From positions 4,063,417-4,127,416 of the forward strand of contig NC_020179.2 of the NCBI RefSeq assembly GCF_000224145.3: a stretch of 64,000 nucleotides of DNA, read 5' to 3'. The notes under the pieces were generated by a model. It saw only the letters and a list, made by a program, of their open reading frames with translations, had not been told where the DNA came from and did no database searches. Below are positions 28,023 to 38,545 of this stretch, piece by piece; position 1 is the first letter of the stretch; each line of letters opens with the position of its first letter. The translations under genes were made by a program, and so were the position numbers. This DNA is from Ciona intestinalis. Taxonomy: Eukaryota; Chordata; Ascidiacea; Phlebobranchia; Cionidae.

Positions 28023-28497
28023 ACCCATATGAAACAGAGCCATAGAAATACCGAGTAGTCCAACCCATTGTTACGTAAAACACAAATTGAACGGCAATTT
28101 GGGTCCAAAATAACACAGTAGGTATAGGGAAAATGTATGTTTTTCGGTAAATTACAGAAAAACTTGGGCCCAAAAACAAATTTAAAGGTTGAAAAATGTA
28201 AAAAACATGTGTTATTTGTTTTCTGTGTCAAAAAAAGTCAAAAATTAGAATTAGAAGCGGTTGATTTGCGACATTTTAGTCATTTAATGCGGCTAAATTT
28301 ATACATTTTTTCTAAAAAATGTTTGGTAAGGTAAATAGAAGCTGTTTTACACCTTCCCACAATAGGAAAACACAAACAAAACTTAACAAGTTCGTTTAAA
28401 CCCATTGTCAAAGTCACCACTTTTGCTCTATTTTGGACACACATAGACGGCAGTTGGACTACTCGGTGTTTATACGACTCTGATATGAAAGGGGGTT
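28023..28497. mobile_element. ~470-bp MITE with ~35-bp terminal inverted repeats
   Basis: The left end has CATATGAAACAGAGCC followed by ACCGAGTAGTCCAAC. The right end, reverse-complemented, has CATATCAGAGTCG followed by the identical ACCGAGTAGTCCAAC. Subterminal blocks also pair (GGGTCCAAAATA against GTGTCCAAAATA). The interior is AT-rich and non-coding. The target duplication is not clear. The family is unnamed here and only one copy is in the window. Confidence 0.75.
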
Positions 28498-28924
28498 CCA
28501 TCAAAACCAAAACTACCATATACTTTAGTTTTATGAATAAAAGCGAGAGAGTCTACCTAACGCTATAGCAAAAGCATACAGAATCTGCAATGCAACTGCA
28601 CCCTATCACGTAATACTATTTCTCTTTATACAACTATTTTATTTCAAAAACACAATTTATCTAAGACATGTCTTCGCAATCTCCCACAATTTCAACAAAA
28701 ATGAACAAGAACTGGCCAATTCTTCAAGTAGCCATACCAGATGACATGACACTTTGAATTTCTGAAATGAAAAGAGTAAATGAGCTCTAATTATATTAGC
28801 CACAAAATTTCGGTAGTAGTTAATAGGTACACATGCAAAATACGAATTTTCTTTAGGTATCTTGCCAATGAACAGATACACTTATAAAAGTAGCGGCGTC
28901 GAATACTAAATCTAGTATCCCAAA

Positions 28925-29215
28925 TTACATACATGGTAACTTATAAGCGGAAAACATGAAACATTATAATGACTGTGGTTGCCCAACATGCAAGAATAAA
29001 TAAGTTACAAACATGGTAACTTGTAAGCTGGAACAAGGTGTATGAAACAGAACACCCATGTTATAACGACTGTTTTTTCCCACCATGCGAGGATAAATAA
29101 GTCAAATTCATGGTAACTCATAAGCTGAAATGAAGTGTATGAAACAAAACAACTATGTTATTACACTGTCGTTGTCCTGTTATATAAAGACATATATGTT
29201 ACATTAATTCATTCA
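28925..29215 (+). repeat. Three tandem SINE-tail units (~90 bp)
   Basis: GGTAACTTATAAGC or a close match, a TGAAACAGAACACCCATGTT block, ACGACTG and GAGGATAAATAAGT repeat about every 90 bp. This is the 3' third of the SINE at 30979, amplified without the tRNA-like head. Confidence 0.7.
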
Positions 29216-29217
29216 AC

Positions 29218-31430
29218 TCAAGATTTACTTTCGAAGTTGACTTTATCAACGATATTCCTCGTTTTTACAAGTTCTTCCTGGTTTGCAACAAACACAAGGT
29301 CACCGTCCAATCTCGACCATTCGTTAACTTTGATCCAACGATTCAACTCTTCATCTCCCAGATCACCAAGGAGGGATCGCAACTCCTCCAACCCGATGCG
29401 TTGGTAGGATATTGAAACTGTGCGGCAGATGACTGAAAAGGATCAACAATTAATAATCATGGGGTCATTTTTTATATATTTTATAACCTAATCTTCTATT
29501 TAAAACAAAACTTTACCTACTTACAATAGCAAACATCCCAAAAACTGTATATATGGAAAAAACATTGGTATTGAAAAGAACACACAGGCAAGCGGTCCCT
29601 TTAATTAGTGCATGTCCACTATGTAGTGAATATTTTGGACATAGCGGACATGCACTAATTAAAGGGACCCACAGTCAAGAACGCACAAAACACAAGTGCA
29701 CATTATTTATCTATTACAAACAACTATTGACACACACACCATATTAGTAAACTACTAGGTTAACTCACATTTCTTGATTGAATCTTCAAAACCAACAACT
29801 CCTTCAGTTAACTCTGGTGTTGCACTCAGTTCTCTCTGGGAATATTTAGTTATAGTTAGTGTATGTTACCAGAACACAACCATGTTATATCTTGACAGTG
29901 AGCGTTAGGTGTATGAATACACTATGTGTGTCTGGTGTATAAGAGACACCCATGATATAACTCGACAGTGAGCGTGATGTGTATGAATAAAAACTAGAAT
30001 ACACCATGTGTGTTTTGTGCTCTATGCAACTTGACAAATTAAAAAGGTACATATTCGAATAAATTTAAACCCAGAATAGTTTGAAGTCGCAAGTCTCCAG
30101 GAGGTGATGAAGGAATATAAGACGACCAATCTGTTGGTCTTCGTGGTGATGCTGGTCAATCAAACATTCGCATAGCGAGAAGTCAGCGCTTGGCAGGGAT
30201 GTGAGGGCTTTCAACAAGATGCCGCAAACAATGTCAACTTGGAAGAAAGATGGATTGAATTGATATCTGTGAAAGATATTATAAATGAGTTTCATTGCAT
30301 GTTTACCTTGGTTTTCATTTCATGTTTACACTAATCATCACCAGTGAAAAACTTTTGTGACAGTTTAAATTAGGGTGGTGGGTATGACGTATGTGTTATT
30401 GCTTAGCATGTTAACAAATTTAATAGGAGTGGCTACTAGCATGATAGCATCCATTAATTTATACTTTACACTTATTCTTTCTCGTCTTCTTACCCACTCC
30501 ACCCAGGTTTCTTAGGTGAAAACGCCGCATTTAACTTTATGTAGCTAACTTTCACAGCAATTGATTTGTGAATGGTAAAAGTGGTTTACAAGAATTTGTA
30601 GTTGCGCACTTAGATTAAAACACACAAGTTATTTAAACAATGGCTAGCTGAATGCTCTATTAATCACTACTCACAGTTTTAGTATAGCAAGATTGGCAGG
30701 TAAATCATATGTATTGTTGGCCAACTGTTGTTTAACGTGTGGCTCTAATTCACCAAGGTTTTCAGGGTTGTATCTGTGGATTAGAAGACTTATAAGATAT
30801 ATAAATACTAAACTAAGAAAGAGTGATTTGGTGTTTGTTAGCTTTTATAAAATATCTCGAATATTTAACAAGAATGCAAACATGTATAACAGTTAACATA
30901 CTGCACTAGCTGCCTTGCCTGTAGACCAAATCAACATTGGACATAAGGGGTATAAAACAGAACAACAGTGTTATAAGATGACCGGCGCCGTGGTTAGTGC
31001 GCCTGCCTGTAACCCAAAGGTAATTGGTTCAAGGCTCGTCGCTGCTACCATTGTGGGGGTATGTGTTTTTGGGCAAGACACTTAACGGCAATTGCTCCAA
31101 CAAAGTCGTCACTAATGGTTTGTCCAAATTAACAGCCATACATAAAAAAAATCCAAAAAAATAATCACCCACAAAGTAACATACATGGTAACTCCTAAGC
31201 TGGCACAAGGTGTTAAACCCGTGTTATAACGACTGTCGTTTTCTGGCCACGCGAGAATAAAGTAAGTTACATTCATTCAAGATCTGCAGTTACATTCATT
31301 CATAAAGTATTCTTACAGTTTGTTTTATGTACAGTTTAAGTTACCATCAAATTAATTCTAAAATAAGTTAAACAAACCTGTCAATGCCCTTCAGCATTGT
31401 TGCAATCCTATTCGCATCAGAAGATCCCAT
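29218..31430 (-). CDS. EIF3K: EIF3K, translation initiation factor 3 subunit k
   Basis: Five exons, 31378-31430, 30675-30773, 30071-30266, 29769-29835 and 29218-29432, join in frame to 209 aa (human 218). Conserved blocks are [68 protein letters not shown] and [10 protein letters not shown]. The fold is known as a HEAT-like helical part followed by a winged-helix PCI-type part. It is a non-essential subunit of the eIF3 octamer shell. The next gene upstream on the same strand is EIF3J, 324 bp away, which suggests a possible shared transcript. Confidence 0.96.
29594..29669. repeat. 76-bp near-perfect palindrome
   Basis: Two 31-nt arms begin GGTCCCTTTAATTAGTGCAT and differ at one position; the spacer is about 14 nt. 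It lies in the last intron of EIF3K. In RNA it would form a long hairpin. It may be a tiny palindromic MITE; no target duplication is evident. Confidence 0.85.
29878..30020. repeat. Dispersed ~60-bp unit repeat in EIF3K intron
   Basis: Two units in the orientation TTGACAGTGAGCGTTAGGTG then TATGAATACACTATGTGTGT then CTGGTGTATAAG. Same family as 182-415, reverse strand. Confidence 0.75.
30979..31282 (+). mobile_element. tRNA-derived SINE, full length
   Basis: The head ACCGGCGCCGTGGTTAGTGC followed by GCCTGCCTGTAACC is A-box-like, and GGTTCAAGGCTCG is a B box. The body has TTGGGCAAGACACTTAACGG; the tail has GCGAGAATAAAGTAAGTTAC and ends in ATTCATTCA. It sits in intron 1 of EIF3K. Composite tRNA-derived SINEs are known in Ciona; I cannot confirm the family name without a search. 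Confidence 0.85.
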
Positions 31431-31754
31431 GTTTGCAGTTACAGACTCTATTTATGTATCTACAGTCAACACGAACACTGTAAATCAAAGACATCACTGA
31501 GACGAAAGCATAGCCACCGAAACTTTGGAAAACGATTTAAAATTCCACAAATTACATAAACAATATCTTTGCAAATACCTCAACAAAAACAGTCCCAGTA
31601 ATACCCAACATGCAGAGGCAAAGTTAACCATATAATTTACTATATACAAATGCATTTGAACAAATCTTAGTACAAATATTTATGGTGCTGCAGCTACTAG
31701 AGTGCTAAGTCATGATGGTATTCTCTATATAGCAAAATACAAGTTAATATGTTT
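31431..31754. other. Short interval between EIF3J and EIF3K
   Basis: A 324-bp stretch between the EIF3J stop and the EIF3K start on the minus strand. On that strand, TTTGATTTACAG and GTTGACTGTAG are possible splice or trans-splice acceptors 40-70 bp before the EIF3K ATG. No AATAAA is seen on that strand. See the operon finding. Confidence 0.4.
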
Positions 31755-32456
31755 TTACATAAAGTCGTCAAAGTCATTATAAGATGAAAAGTCTTCCATT
31801 GCATCGTTCCTTGTGCTTTTCATTCCTCCACCAAGTTTCGCTTTCTGAGTTTTCTTGGTTCCCTTTTTCGCTCTTTCTTGTTTTAACTTTTCTGATGCCA
31901 ATGCATTTAAAGATGAGGAGATTTTCTTAATCTCTTCATGGTTTAAACAAACCGTACAGGAATTAACCAAGGTTTCCACCAAGAATGCGTAATGTGGAGA
32001 TTCCTCCAGGGATGTGAGCTTTGTTTTTATAAGTTCGGCGAATTCAATAAAATCTGCTTTCGTCCTGGGGTTATAATCCCCAAATGAAACCGAAGTTTCC
32101 GTCGTTTCTTCTTTCGTAAACAACTCTTTTGTCATCGCCATGTCAGATTCCTCCGCCAACTTCTGAGCGAGAAGTTTATCTCTCATCTTCTCCTCTGGAG
32201 TCTTCTCTTCCTCTTCCTGCCTTCTTCTTTCAGCTTCTCTTTTTTTCTCTTCTTCTTTTTCTTTCAACTTCATCTGGAGATATTTTTTTCCCCCTTTTTT
32301 CACTTCCACCTTCGGCTTCTCTTCTTCTTTTTCTTTTTCTTCTTCTTCATCATCCCAATTATCTTTCAATACATCTTCTTCATCTTCCCCCTCCCATTTA
32401 TCGCTGTTCAACTTTACGTCTGCAGGTTCAAAGTTCTCACTATCCCAATCATCCAT
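31755..32456 (-). CDS. EIF3J: EIF3J, translation initiation factor 3 subunit j, single exon
   Basis: One uninterrupted 233-aa frame (human 258). It starts MDDWDSENFEPADV, continues with a very acidic segment (DKWEGEDEEDVLKDNWDDEE), then a charged Lys/Glu helix (about residues 40-100), a helical core (DYNPRTKADFIEFAELIKTK) and the conserved C-terminus AMEDFSSYNDFDDFM. eIF3j is the loosely bound eIF3 subunit that occupies the 40S decoding site and helps start-codon selection and recycling. The absence of introns is unusual beside five-exon EIF3K. It looks intact. Confidence 0.95.
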   Translation of the reverse strand: MDDWDSENFEPADVKLNSDKWEGEDEEDVLKDNWDDEEEEKEKEEEKPKVEVKKGGKKYLQMKLKEKEEEKKREAERRRQEEEEKTPEEKMRDKLLAQKLAEESDMAMTKELFTKEETTETSVSFGDYNPRTKADFIEFAELIKTKLTSLEESPHYAFLVETLVNSCTVCLNHEEIKKISSSLNALASEKLKQERAKKGTKKTQKAKLGGGMKSTRNDAMEDFSSYNDFDDFM

Positions 32457-33270
32457 ATTAAAACCACTTCTCAGTTGCTAATATACAAAGACTTGTTGAA
32501 ACGAATGGCAATATTGCTGATAGATTTACAGAAGATGGAACAGTAACGGCTTAACAAGCTGAGCTAGCGAAGTATATTTATAGTCTGTAGATAAACAACA
32601 TAAAATTAAAAAACACTTTAGAACTACTGAAACTTATATGCCATCTATAAGTATACAGAAGTAGACTGTAAGACTGTTTTAACAAGCTTGATTCCAGAAA
32701 ATATGGATATGATAAAATATAAAGTTATAGACAACTTACTTTACAATAATGGTAAAAACTTTGAATGTCTTAAATGATTTGATAGGAGTGAACCAAAGAG
32801 ATTTAAACAAAGGTTTCAATTCAACATATACCGTAGTAATATCCGTTAGATAGTGCAAACAGTAAAACTTTTAATGTATTCTAATTCTGATTCTATAGTT
32901 TTAATTATTACGTTAACCGGTACATCATTATAAAGTGGAAAATGAACGAAATAATACTTGTATATTCAGAAAATTAAATACCTATCGAATCGACATGCAT
33001 CTTAGAATTATTCTATACATATATTTGTACCTAATTTATTTCAAATAACGAAATACTTATAATACAAATACAACACGTGTGCTTTCTATTCTTACAATAT
33101 TCTCACATGATCCTACGGTGTGTCTAAAACATAGTAGTATTGGGTGGTAACAAAATTTGGTCCCAAAATCTCAAACGTAACAAACGCCTTTGTCAGAGTG
33201 AAGGAATCACGTACTGTTGCATCATGGCTTATGTACAGTTGTTCGAGGGCACTTTTCAAATTTTCAGCCG

Positions 33271-33745
33271 TCCGGCGCCGTGGCGTAGTGGTTAGCGTGC
33301 CTGCCTGTAACCATTAGGTAATGGGTTCAAGGCTCGTCGCTGCNNNNNNNNNNNNNNNNNNNNNNNNNNNNNNNNNNNNNNNNNNNNNNNNNNNNNNNNN
33401 NNNNNNNNNNNNNNNNNNNNNNNNNNNNNNNNNNNNNNNNNNNNNNNNNNNNNNNNNNNNNNNNNNNNNNNNNNNNNNNNNNNNNNNNNNNNNNNNNNNN
33501 NNNNNNNNNNNNNNNNNNNNNNNNNNNNNNNNNNNNNNNNNNNNNNNNNNNNNNNNNNNNNNNNNNNNNNNNNNNNNNNNNNNNNNNNNNNNNNNNNNNN
33601 NNNNNNNNNNNNNNNNNNNNNNNNACCCACAAAGTAACATACATGGTAACTCCTAAGCTGGCACGAGGTGTTAAACCCGTGTGATAACGACTGTCGTTTT
33701 CCGGCCACGCGAGGATAAAGTAAGTTACATTCATTCATTCATTCA
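33271..33745 (+). mobile_element. tRNA-derived SINE spanning the assembly gap
   Basis: The head CCGGCGCCGTGGCGTAGTGG and the B box GGTTCAAGGCTCG are clear before the gap. After it, the tail GCGAGGATAAAGTAAGTTAC and four ATTC repeats are present. The comparable copy at 30979 has only about 115 bp between the gap-flanking points, so 281 N probably overstates the missing sequence. Confidence 0.85.
33344..33624. other. Assembly gap, 281 N
   Basis: A run of unknown bases inside a SINE. No coding meaning should be attached to frames that run through it. Confidence 0.99.
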
Positions 33746-34894
33746 GCCAAATCGTTTTCTAAGCAAATCGTAATTGACATACAGGTTATCACATGTTGGT
33801 CTGACACTTTAAAATGTTTCAATATGTATAAAACATGGCCAAGTTCTCACCACTTCCAAGGCTTCAGTTAAAAAAAATTATTTAGTTAAAGTAAAATCAA
33901 AATTAGGAAAAACCTTTAAGTTCACTCTATACAAGTAGTAATAGTGGAAGCTCAATTTAAATGGCATGCTTTCTAACACAATTTCATTTATAACATATTG
34001 CCACAAATTACAGAGAAATATGTTGTTATACATCTTTGTGTATGCATCAGCTGCAAAATGTAAATACTCTTCGCTGATTTCTGCCTATATATACAAAGCA
34101 ACATAATATTACATAAACACAACTGTTTGTCAACAAAATTTAACACTACAAGAAAATACAACATACCGAGACAAAATTTCTTTCAATTTTATTTAAACAC
34201 TGAACCACAGTATATCAATGCTTCATTTCAAAGGTATAGATTGCAACATTTATATAGATACAACATTAAAATGGCAGTTTTTAAATAAAGAGCACAAAGC
34301 AATTATAATTCTACAGCCATTATTTAGACAAAATGATTTGGTTCAAGTTGGGAATTAAATAACAGAAGCACCAAACTAGTTCAAACACCAGCGACACGCG
34401 TTTTTTAGTAAAAGGCCTTTCTAGCATAACACATATGTTCACAGTCACGGTTAAAACCCTTTGTGTAGAAGCTTTGTGCAACAATCAGATTGATTTCACC
34501 ATTCAAGCATGCTGTACCCGTTGAGTGCAAACACATTCTCAGCGTGCGGTGGGCTGAAACATATTCAGAAACTGTTGAGTTGTGTTTAACAAAATGAACA
34601 CTTATGTAATGAATACCTTGCATGTGCAAAATGTTGAACAATTGATCAAAAAAGACATAAAAACTATTAGGTTAACTTTTTATTTTATAAAACCATGATG
34701 AAATTATATTTAAAAAGAACATATTATGACATCACAACTGATTTCTATGACTCGTGACTTCAATTGAACAAGTCACGAGATGACGCAATCTTTTATCAAG
34801 TTGGGTAATCTTACATTGGTATTTGTTTTAAGTTTAAAGCTTTCTTTGTCTCACAAGCGCTAAGTTACGGTAGAGTGAACATCTGAGAAGACCT

Positions 34895-34905
34895 GGGGAT
34901 TCCCC
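34895..34905. promoter_or_regulatory. Palindromic kappaB-like site upstream of membrane protein gene A
   Basis: GGGGATTCCCC matches the NF-kappaB/Rel consensus GGGRNYYYCC exactly. It is 209 bp before the ATG of gene A, and an identical site stands 222 bp before the duplicate gene B. Motif conservation is seen; binding is inferred. Confidence 0.5.
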
Positions 34906-35029
34906 AAGGGAATAGGGGTAACCTGCCCAGTCTAAAAGCAATATGTTTATTCTCAATGTTACAGTTTCTGTTATGGTTTGGCTTAAGTTTGTAAGTGTCT
35001 AATAAAAGATTCTTAAGACAATTAACAAA

Positions 35030-35113
35030 GCACTCAATAGTAGTTACCTAGAAAAAAATAAGCTGTATTTTCCACACAAGTGACTATTAACACCCAAAGA
35101 GCAGAGTAAAATA
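35030..35113 (+). promoter_or_regulatory. Conserved proximal promoter/5' UTR block of gene A
   Basis: About 80 bp before the ATG is almost the same as 38683-38766 before gene B, including TCAATAGTAGTTACCTAG, TGTATTTTCCACAC and TGACTATTAACACCCAAAGA. The block belongs to the duplicated unit. Confidence 0.55.
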
Positions 35114-37857
35114 ATGAAAGTTTATGCTGTACTCATTCTGTTTCTCTTCACACTTGGAAACTGTAAAAGATGTGACAACGAGGTTAGCAACTACTTTATA
35201 TCACATAAAAATACTAAGTACATAATTTTGTCCAAGGTTATAACTTTATTAATTTGCAATTATGCTTTTTTTAAAAGGCAACCCATCCCCCTGTATGTTT
35301 GTCATTAAATTAAAACAATTTTTTTTATTTATGCTTTTTATAGAAATGGATTACTCCTTGTAAAAACTCTGAGGGGCCCATGGCCATGATGAAAACAGGA
35401 GATTGTGACTTCTGCAACAACACACAAAGGTACAATGTATGGATGCATCATGGGAATAACAATAGGGGTTTCTGTGGTTACATTATAGTTTTGAACACCC
35501 AGGTCTATGCCTAAAATAGCTTTTAAGCTGCTGTTAAAGAGTTTATACAAACAAGCAGAGTCAAACAATACTGCATGCGCCACATTGATTTTTCTATGTT
35601 TGACTACCTTAAGTGACTTGACAGTGAGAATGGTATCTACAATCTTCTGGAACTTTGAATTGGTAACGACAATGGGTATTGTTCGAACATCAATGGATAA
35701 ATATTGTATCCTACAAATGTATATGAACTTGTAATAACAGAAAATTAATAATAACTGCTGATAAAGTTTTTATTTTTGCTACAAATTGGGTATTACTACT
35801 CTGTTTTTATTACTACTAGTTTTTTTGGTACAAGCCACTTCCTATAAATTATCGCCAACTGCAAATGACCAAATTTTAAATATATTTTCAAAATATTATC
35901 TTTTCATTATATCAGTATCTTATAGTTGAAATTCTCCGTAGGTATAAATTACAAAATTAAAAGCAAATCTTTCAAATTTTGACAATGAAAACATACAAAA
36001 CTACAATGAGGTGGAAGATGGGACTCTAAATTAAAATATATTTACATTACCAGTATTCTGCAACTTGTAGTTAACCTACCGAAATTAACCTGCTCTGCTA
36101 GTTTTTTTGCCATGTAAACTTCACATATATAAGGTTAAACCGATATTTTTTTGTCGTTTTTATCTCAAATTAAAGTCATATTGACTCTTCCTATTTTCTT
36201 CATGCTTATATACCAGTGTCTTTTTACAAAACTAAAACTAGTTTTATGAGACAAAGTCAAACGGTACGAAATATTCAAGGTTGTTTTATGAAGCTATGAA
36301 ACTAGTTTAATCGTTCGCACACGCAAACTAAAAGATTCATTGGCTTTACCATGATTTAGCGAGCATTAAAAAAATGGCACCTTACTATTTCACATTTTTT
36401 TACCCGTTTAAAGTATACTGTTTCTATTTTACATATTTTTTAATATTTAAAAACAGTAATCAGTTTTGACGGGCGTTTTATAAAGTCGTGATAATACTGT
36501 CAAATAATTCTGTAACCTTATTTTCCTGATTATCATTAAATGGGGGTCCATAAAAAGAAAATTAAAAAAAGCCTTGTCTGACAAAGTGTCCCATCTCCCC
36601 CCACCCTACTATACAAACAAGCAGAGTTAAACAATATATTAACCAATGAGGTTTTCTATGTTTGACAACTATGAGTGACTTGACAGTGGGCATGAGGTGT
36701 ATGAGTACAGCATATGTGTCTGTTGTATAAGACACCTTTATGTTACAACTTGACTGTGGCAATAAAGCGTATGAAAACACCATGTGTAGCTGGTGTGTAG
36801 GAAGACACCCATGTTATAACTCGCCAGTGAGCACGACATGTATAAATACACCATGTGTGTCTGGTGTATAAGAAGTGTTATGCAAATTATTAAACAATCA
36901 CCATAATGCGTTATCTACAATCTCCTGGAACTTTGTTCATAATACCAGGTTCTGCGAGGGAGAATGTTTGGGTTTGAACTTCTTCACCTGCTGGGATCGA
37001 CACGTGTTCGAAAACCCTGATCGGTGTGATGAAGCTTATTGTGAAGTAGTTGATGGTAAACGAACTGGGTAAGAGGGGTTTTGAACTTGATTGTATCGCA
37101 TTATTGCTTACTAATTATCAAGAATGTAAATTTGTATGTATGACGCATGGTACAGTATAATTGAATAATATTTATCTCTGACAGAGTCTGCACCATGCGA
37201 GATGTTGTTTCAAAAAATAATAGTAAGGAACAGGGCGAAGAAGAACCATCAGAAGATGGCAAAGAAAAGATACCAGATAAAAACACAGAGAAACCAAAGG
37301 AACATGATGAAAATAAAACACCAGATATTGATGATAAAAGCGCAACCAACGACCCAAATAAAGAAGTTGTAAATAAAGACCAACATGAAGATATCTCCAA
37401 TGTGGAAATGCCAAATGATGGATCAAATAATAAAGACAAACAAAAGGAAGCTGCTAATGGCGTAACACCTGAAACTGTAACACCAACCAATAACCAATCT
37501 AAGGCTGATAATTTCATAGAACCTGCTGATGATAAAGGAAAGAATAAATGTAATAATGAAGGAGGTACATGTGATGGCACAGATGATAAAGATTCCAAAT
37601 CTACAAGTTTTGATCTTGTAGTTTCAGTCATTGTTTTAGTTGTTAGTGTGGTGGCGCTAATAGCAGTATGTAATGTGGGTAATCCAAGGGAAGCTCAATA
37701 TGAGTTTGTGCAAAATGAAAGGGAAGAAGAGCAACCACAATTGAATGAAGGGCAAGAACAAATGGAAAAAGGACAAGCACAAATGGGAGGACATGAAGAA
37801 AGGAATGGACCAGGAGAACCTGGAAATATGGATGGACATGAAGGGGAGCCAAATTGA
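35114..37857 (+). CDS. Cys-rich single-pass membrane protein, duplicate A
   Basis: Four exons, 35114-35182, 35344-35429, 36949-37068 and 37185-37857, join in frame to 315 aa. A signal peptide (MKVYAVLILFLFTLGNC) is followed by a Cys-rich ectodomain of about 80 residues with twelve or so cysteines (CDFCNNTQRFCEGECLG, FFTCWDRHVFENPDRCDEAY). Next is a long acidic stalk rich in Asp, Glu, Lys and Asn, a short CNNEGGTCDG box, one transmembrane helix (FDLVVSVIVLVVSVVALIAV) and a charged tail with a YEFV endocytic-type motif. I do not recognise the family. It is a tandem duplicate of the gene at 38767: the ectodomains are nearly identical, the tails are not. Intron 2 carries about 1.2 kb of extra repeat DNA. 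Confidence 0.85.
35500..36870. repeat. Repeat-filled insertion in intron 2 of gene A
   Basis: The matching intron of gene B is 318 bp; here it is 1519 bp. A copy of the ~130-bp unit (35515-35625) is followed by TATCTACAATCTTCTGGAAC at about 35635, which is repeated with one change near 36912 at the far side. Between them lie AT-rich DNA, one end of a MITE (36588-36612, TCCCATCTCCCCCCACCCTA) and about three ~60-bp units (36672-36868). Confidence 0.65.
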
Positions 37858-38534
37858 GGACAGTTAGAAAGTAAAAGCCTTATTCAACAAAATAATCAAG
37901 GCGGTATTGTTCAAAAACTCTTTTGTTGTACGCTTCAAAAAGGTTGACTAAAAAGAACTCAAGAAAGAAAATTAATCTTTGCATACTGTTATATTTACAC
38001 TGTTTTAACTCTTTGTATTAATTGGTACACTGTTGCTGTCAAAAAAAAAATTTTTGAACTTTTCATGGGAACAAATATATAACATGATCCACAAACAAGT
38101 GATTGGTTAACTCTGCATTGGTAAGATTACTTACGCTAAGGAATTGTTGTAGCTTGTAGCAGGCTTAAGTTACTTCAAACTTAACAGGAGTTATTGGTTA
38201 ACAATAACTGGTTGGTGAACAGGAACACACCATTGAGTTCCACCCAACCAGAACAAAAGTTAAGTTTGCTATGTAGGAAAACCTTTGATGTCGAAATTAT
38301 AAAAATCTAATGTGTACAAAAGACAAAGGAAGTTTTCATGTTTGCATAACTCATGCATAACTCAACTAGGAATAGACAAATATTAACTTGCTTTACTTTG
38401 AAGATGTATATTGTAACATACTAACATCTCTCTTGTTTTTATGACTCATGAAAACTAAATTCACTTGGCCATGCAATCACGAATCCAGAAATAACTTAGC
38501 CGAGTCATGGTGCCGCAAGTAGTTATGAACCCCT
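37858..38534. other. Intergenic between duplicates A and B
   Basis: It contains the 3' end of A, a segment (38095-38300) that recurs upstream of gene C at 40815-41000, and the AP-1-like TGACTCA near 38443. No extra gene is seen. Confidence 0.5.
38095..38300. repeat. ~190-bp segment shared with 40815-41000
   Basis: Blocks AAGATTACTTACGCTAAGG, GTAGCAGGCTTAAGTTAC, ATTGGTTAACAATAAC and GTTCCACCCAACCAGAA occur in the same order in both copies. The two copies lie upstream of genes B and C, so the segment probably travelled with the gene duplication. Confidence 0.75.
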
Positions 38535-38545
38535 GGGGATTCCCC
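38535..38545. promoter_or_regulatory. Palindromic kappaB-like site upstream of gene B
   Basis: GGGGATTCCCC, identical to the site at 34895 and at nearly the same distance from the start codon, although the DNA around it has diverged between the duplicates. Confidence 0.5.

Larger units (their letters stand above)
27566..29217. other. Intergenic, PCMT1 promoter side and EIF3K downstream
   Basis: This interval holds a ~470-bp inverted-repeat element (28023-28497), repeated SINE-tail blocks (28925-29215), and a GC-richer patch near 27880-27980 that may be the PCMT1 promoter. A short plus-strand frame at 27902 (21 codons, Leu/Arg-rich) has no support as a gene. Confidence 0.5.
32457..34890. other. 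Intergenic with an assembly gap
   Basis: It holds the EIF3J upstream region, a SINE interrupted by 281 N (33271-33745), and AT-rich DNA to about 34740. I see no exon with family resemblance. Confidence 0.5.

Noticed and set aside
33292-33738. Frames of 108-148 codons around 33300-33740
   Set aside because: They run through the 281-N gap inside a SINE and have no meaning.
34405-34641. 78-codon minus-strand frame with several Cys and His
   Set aside because: It is open by chance in AT-rich DNA. No start context, no exon borders, no family pattern.
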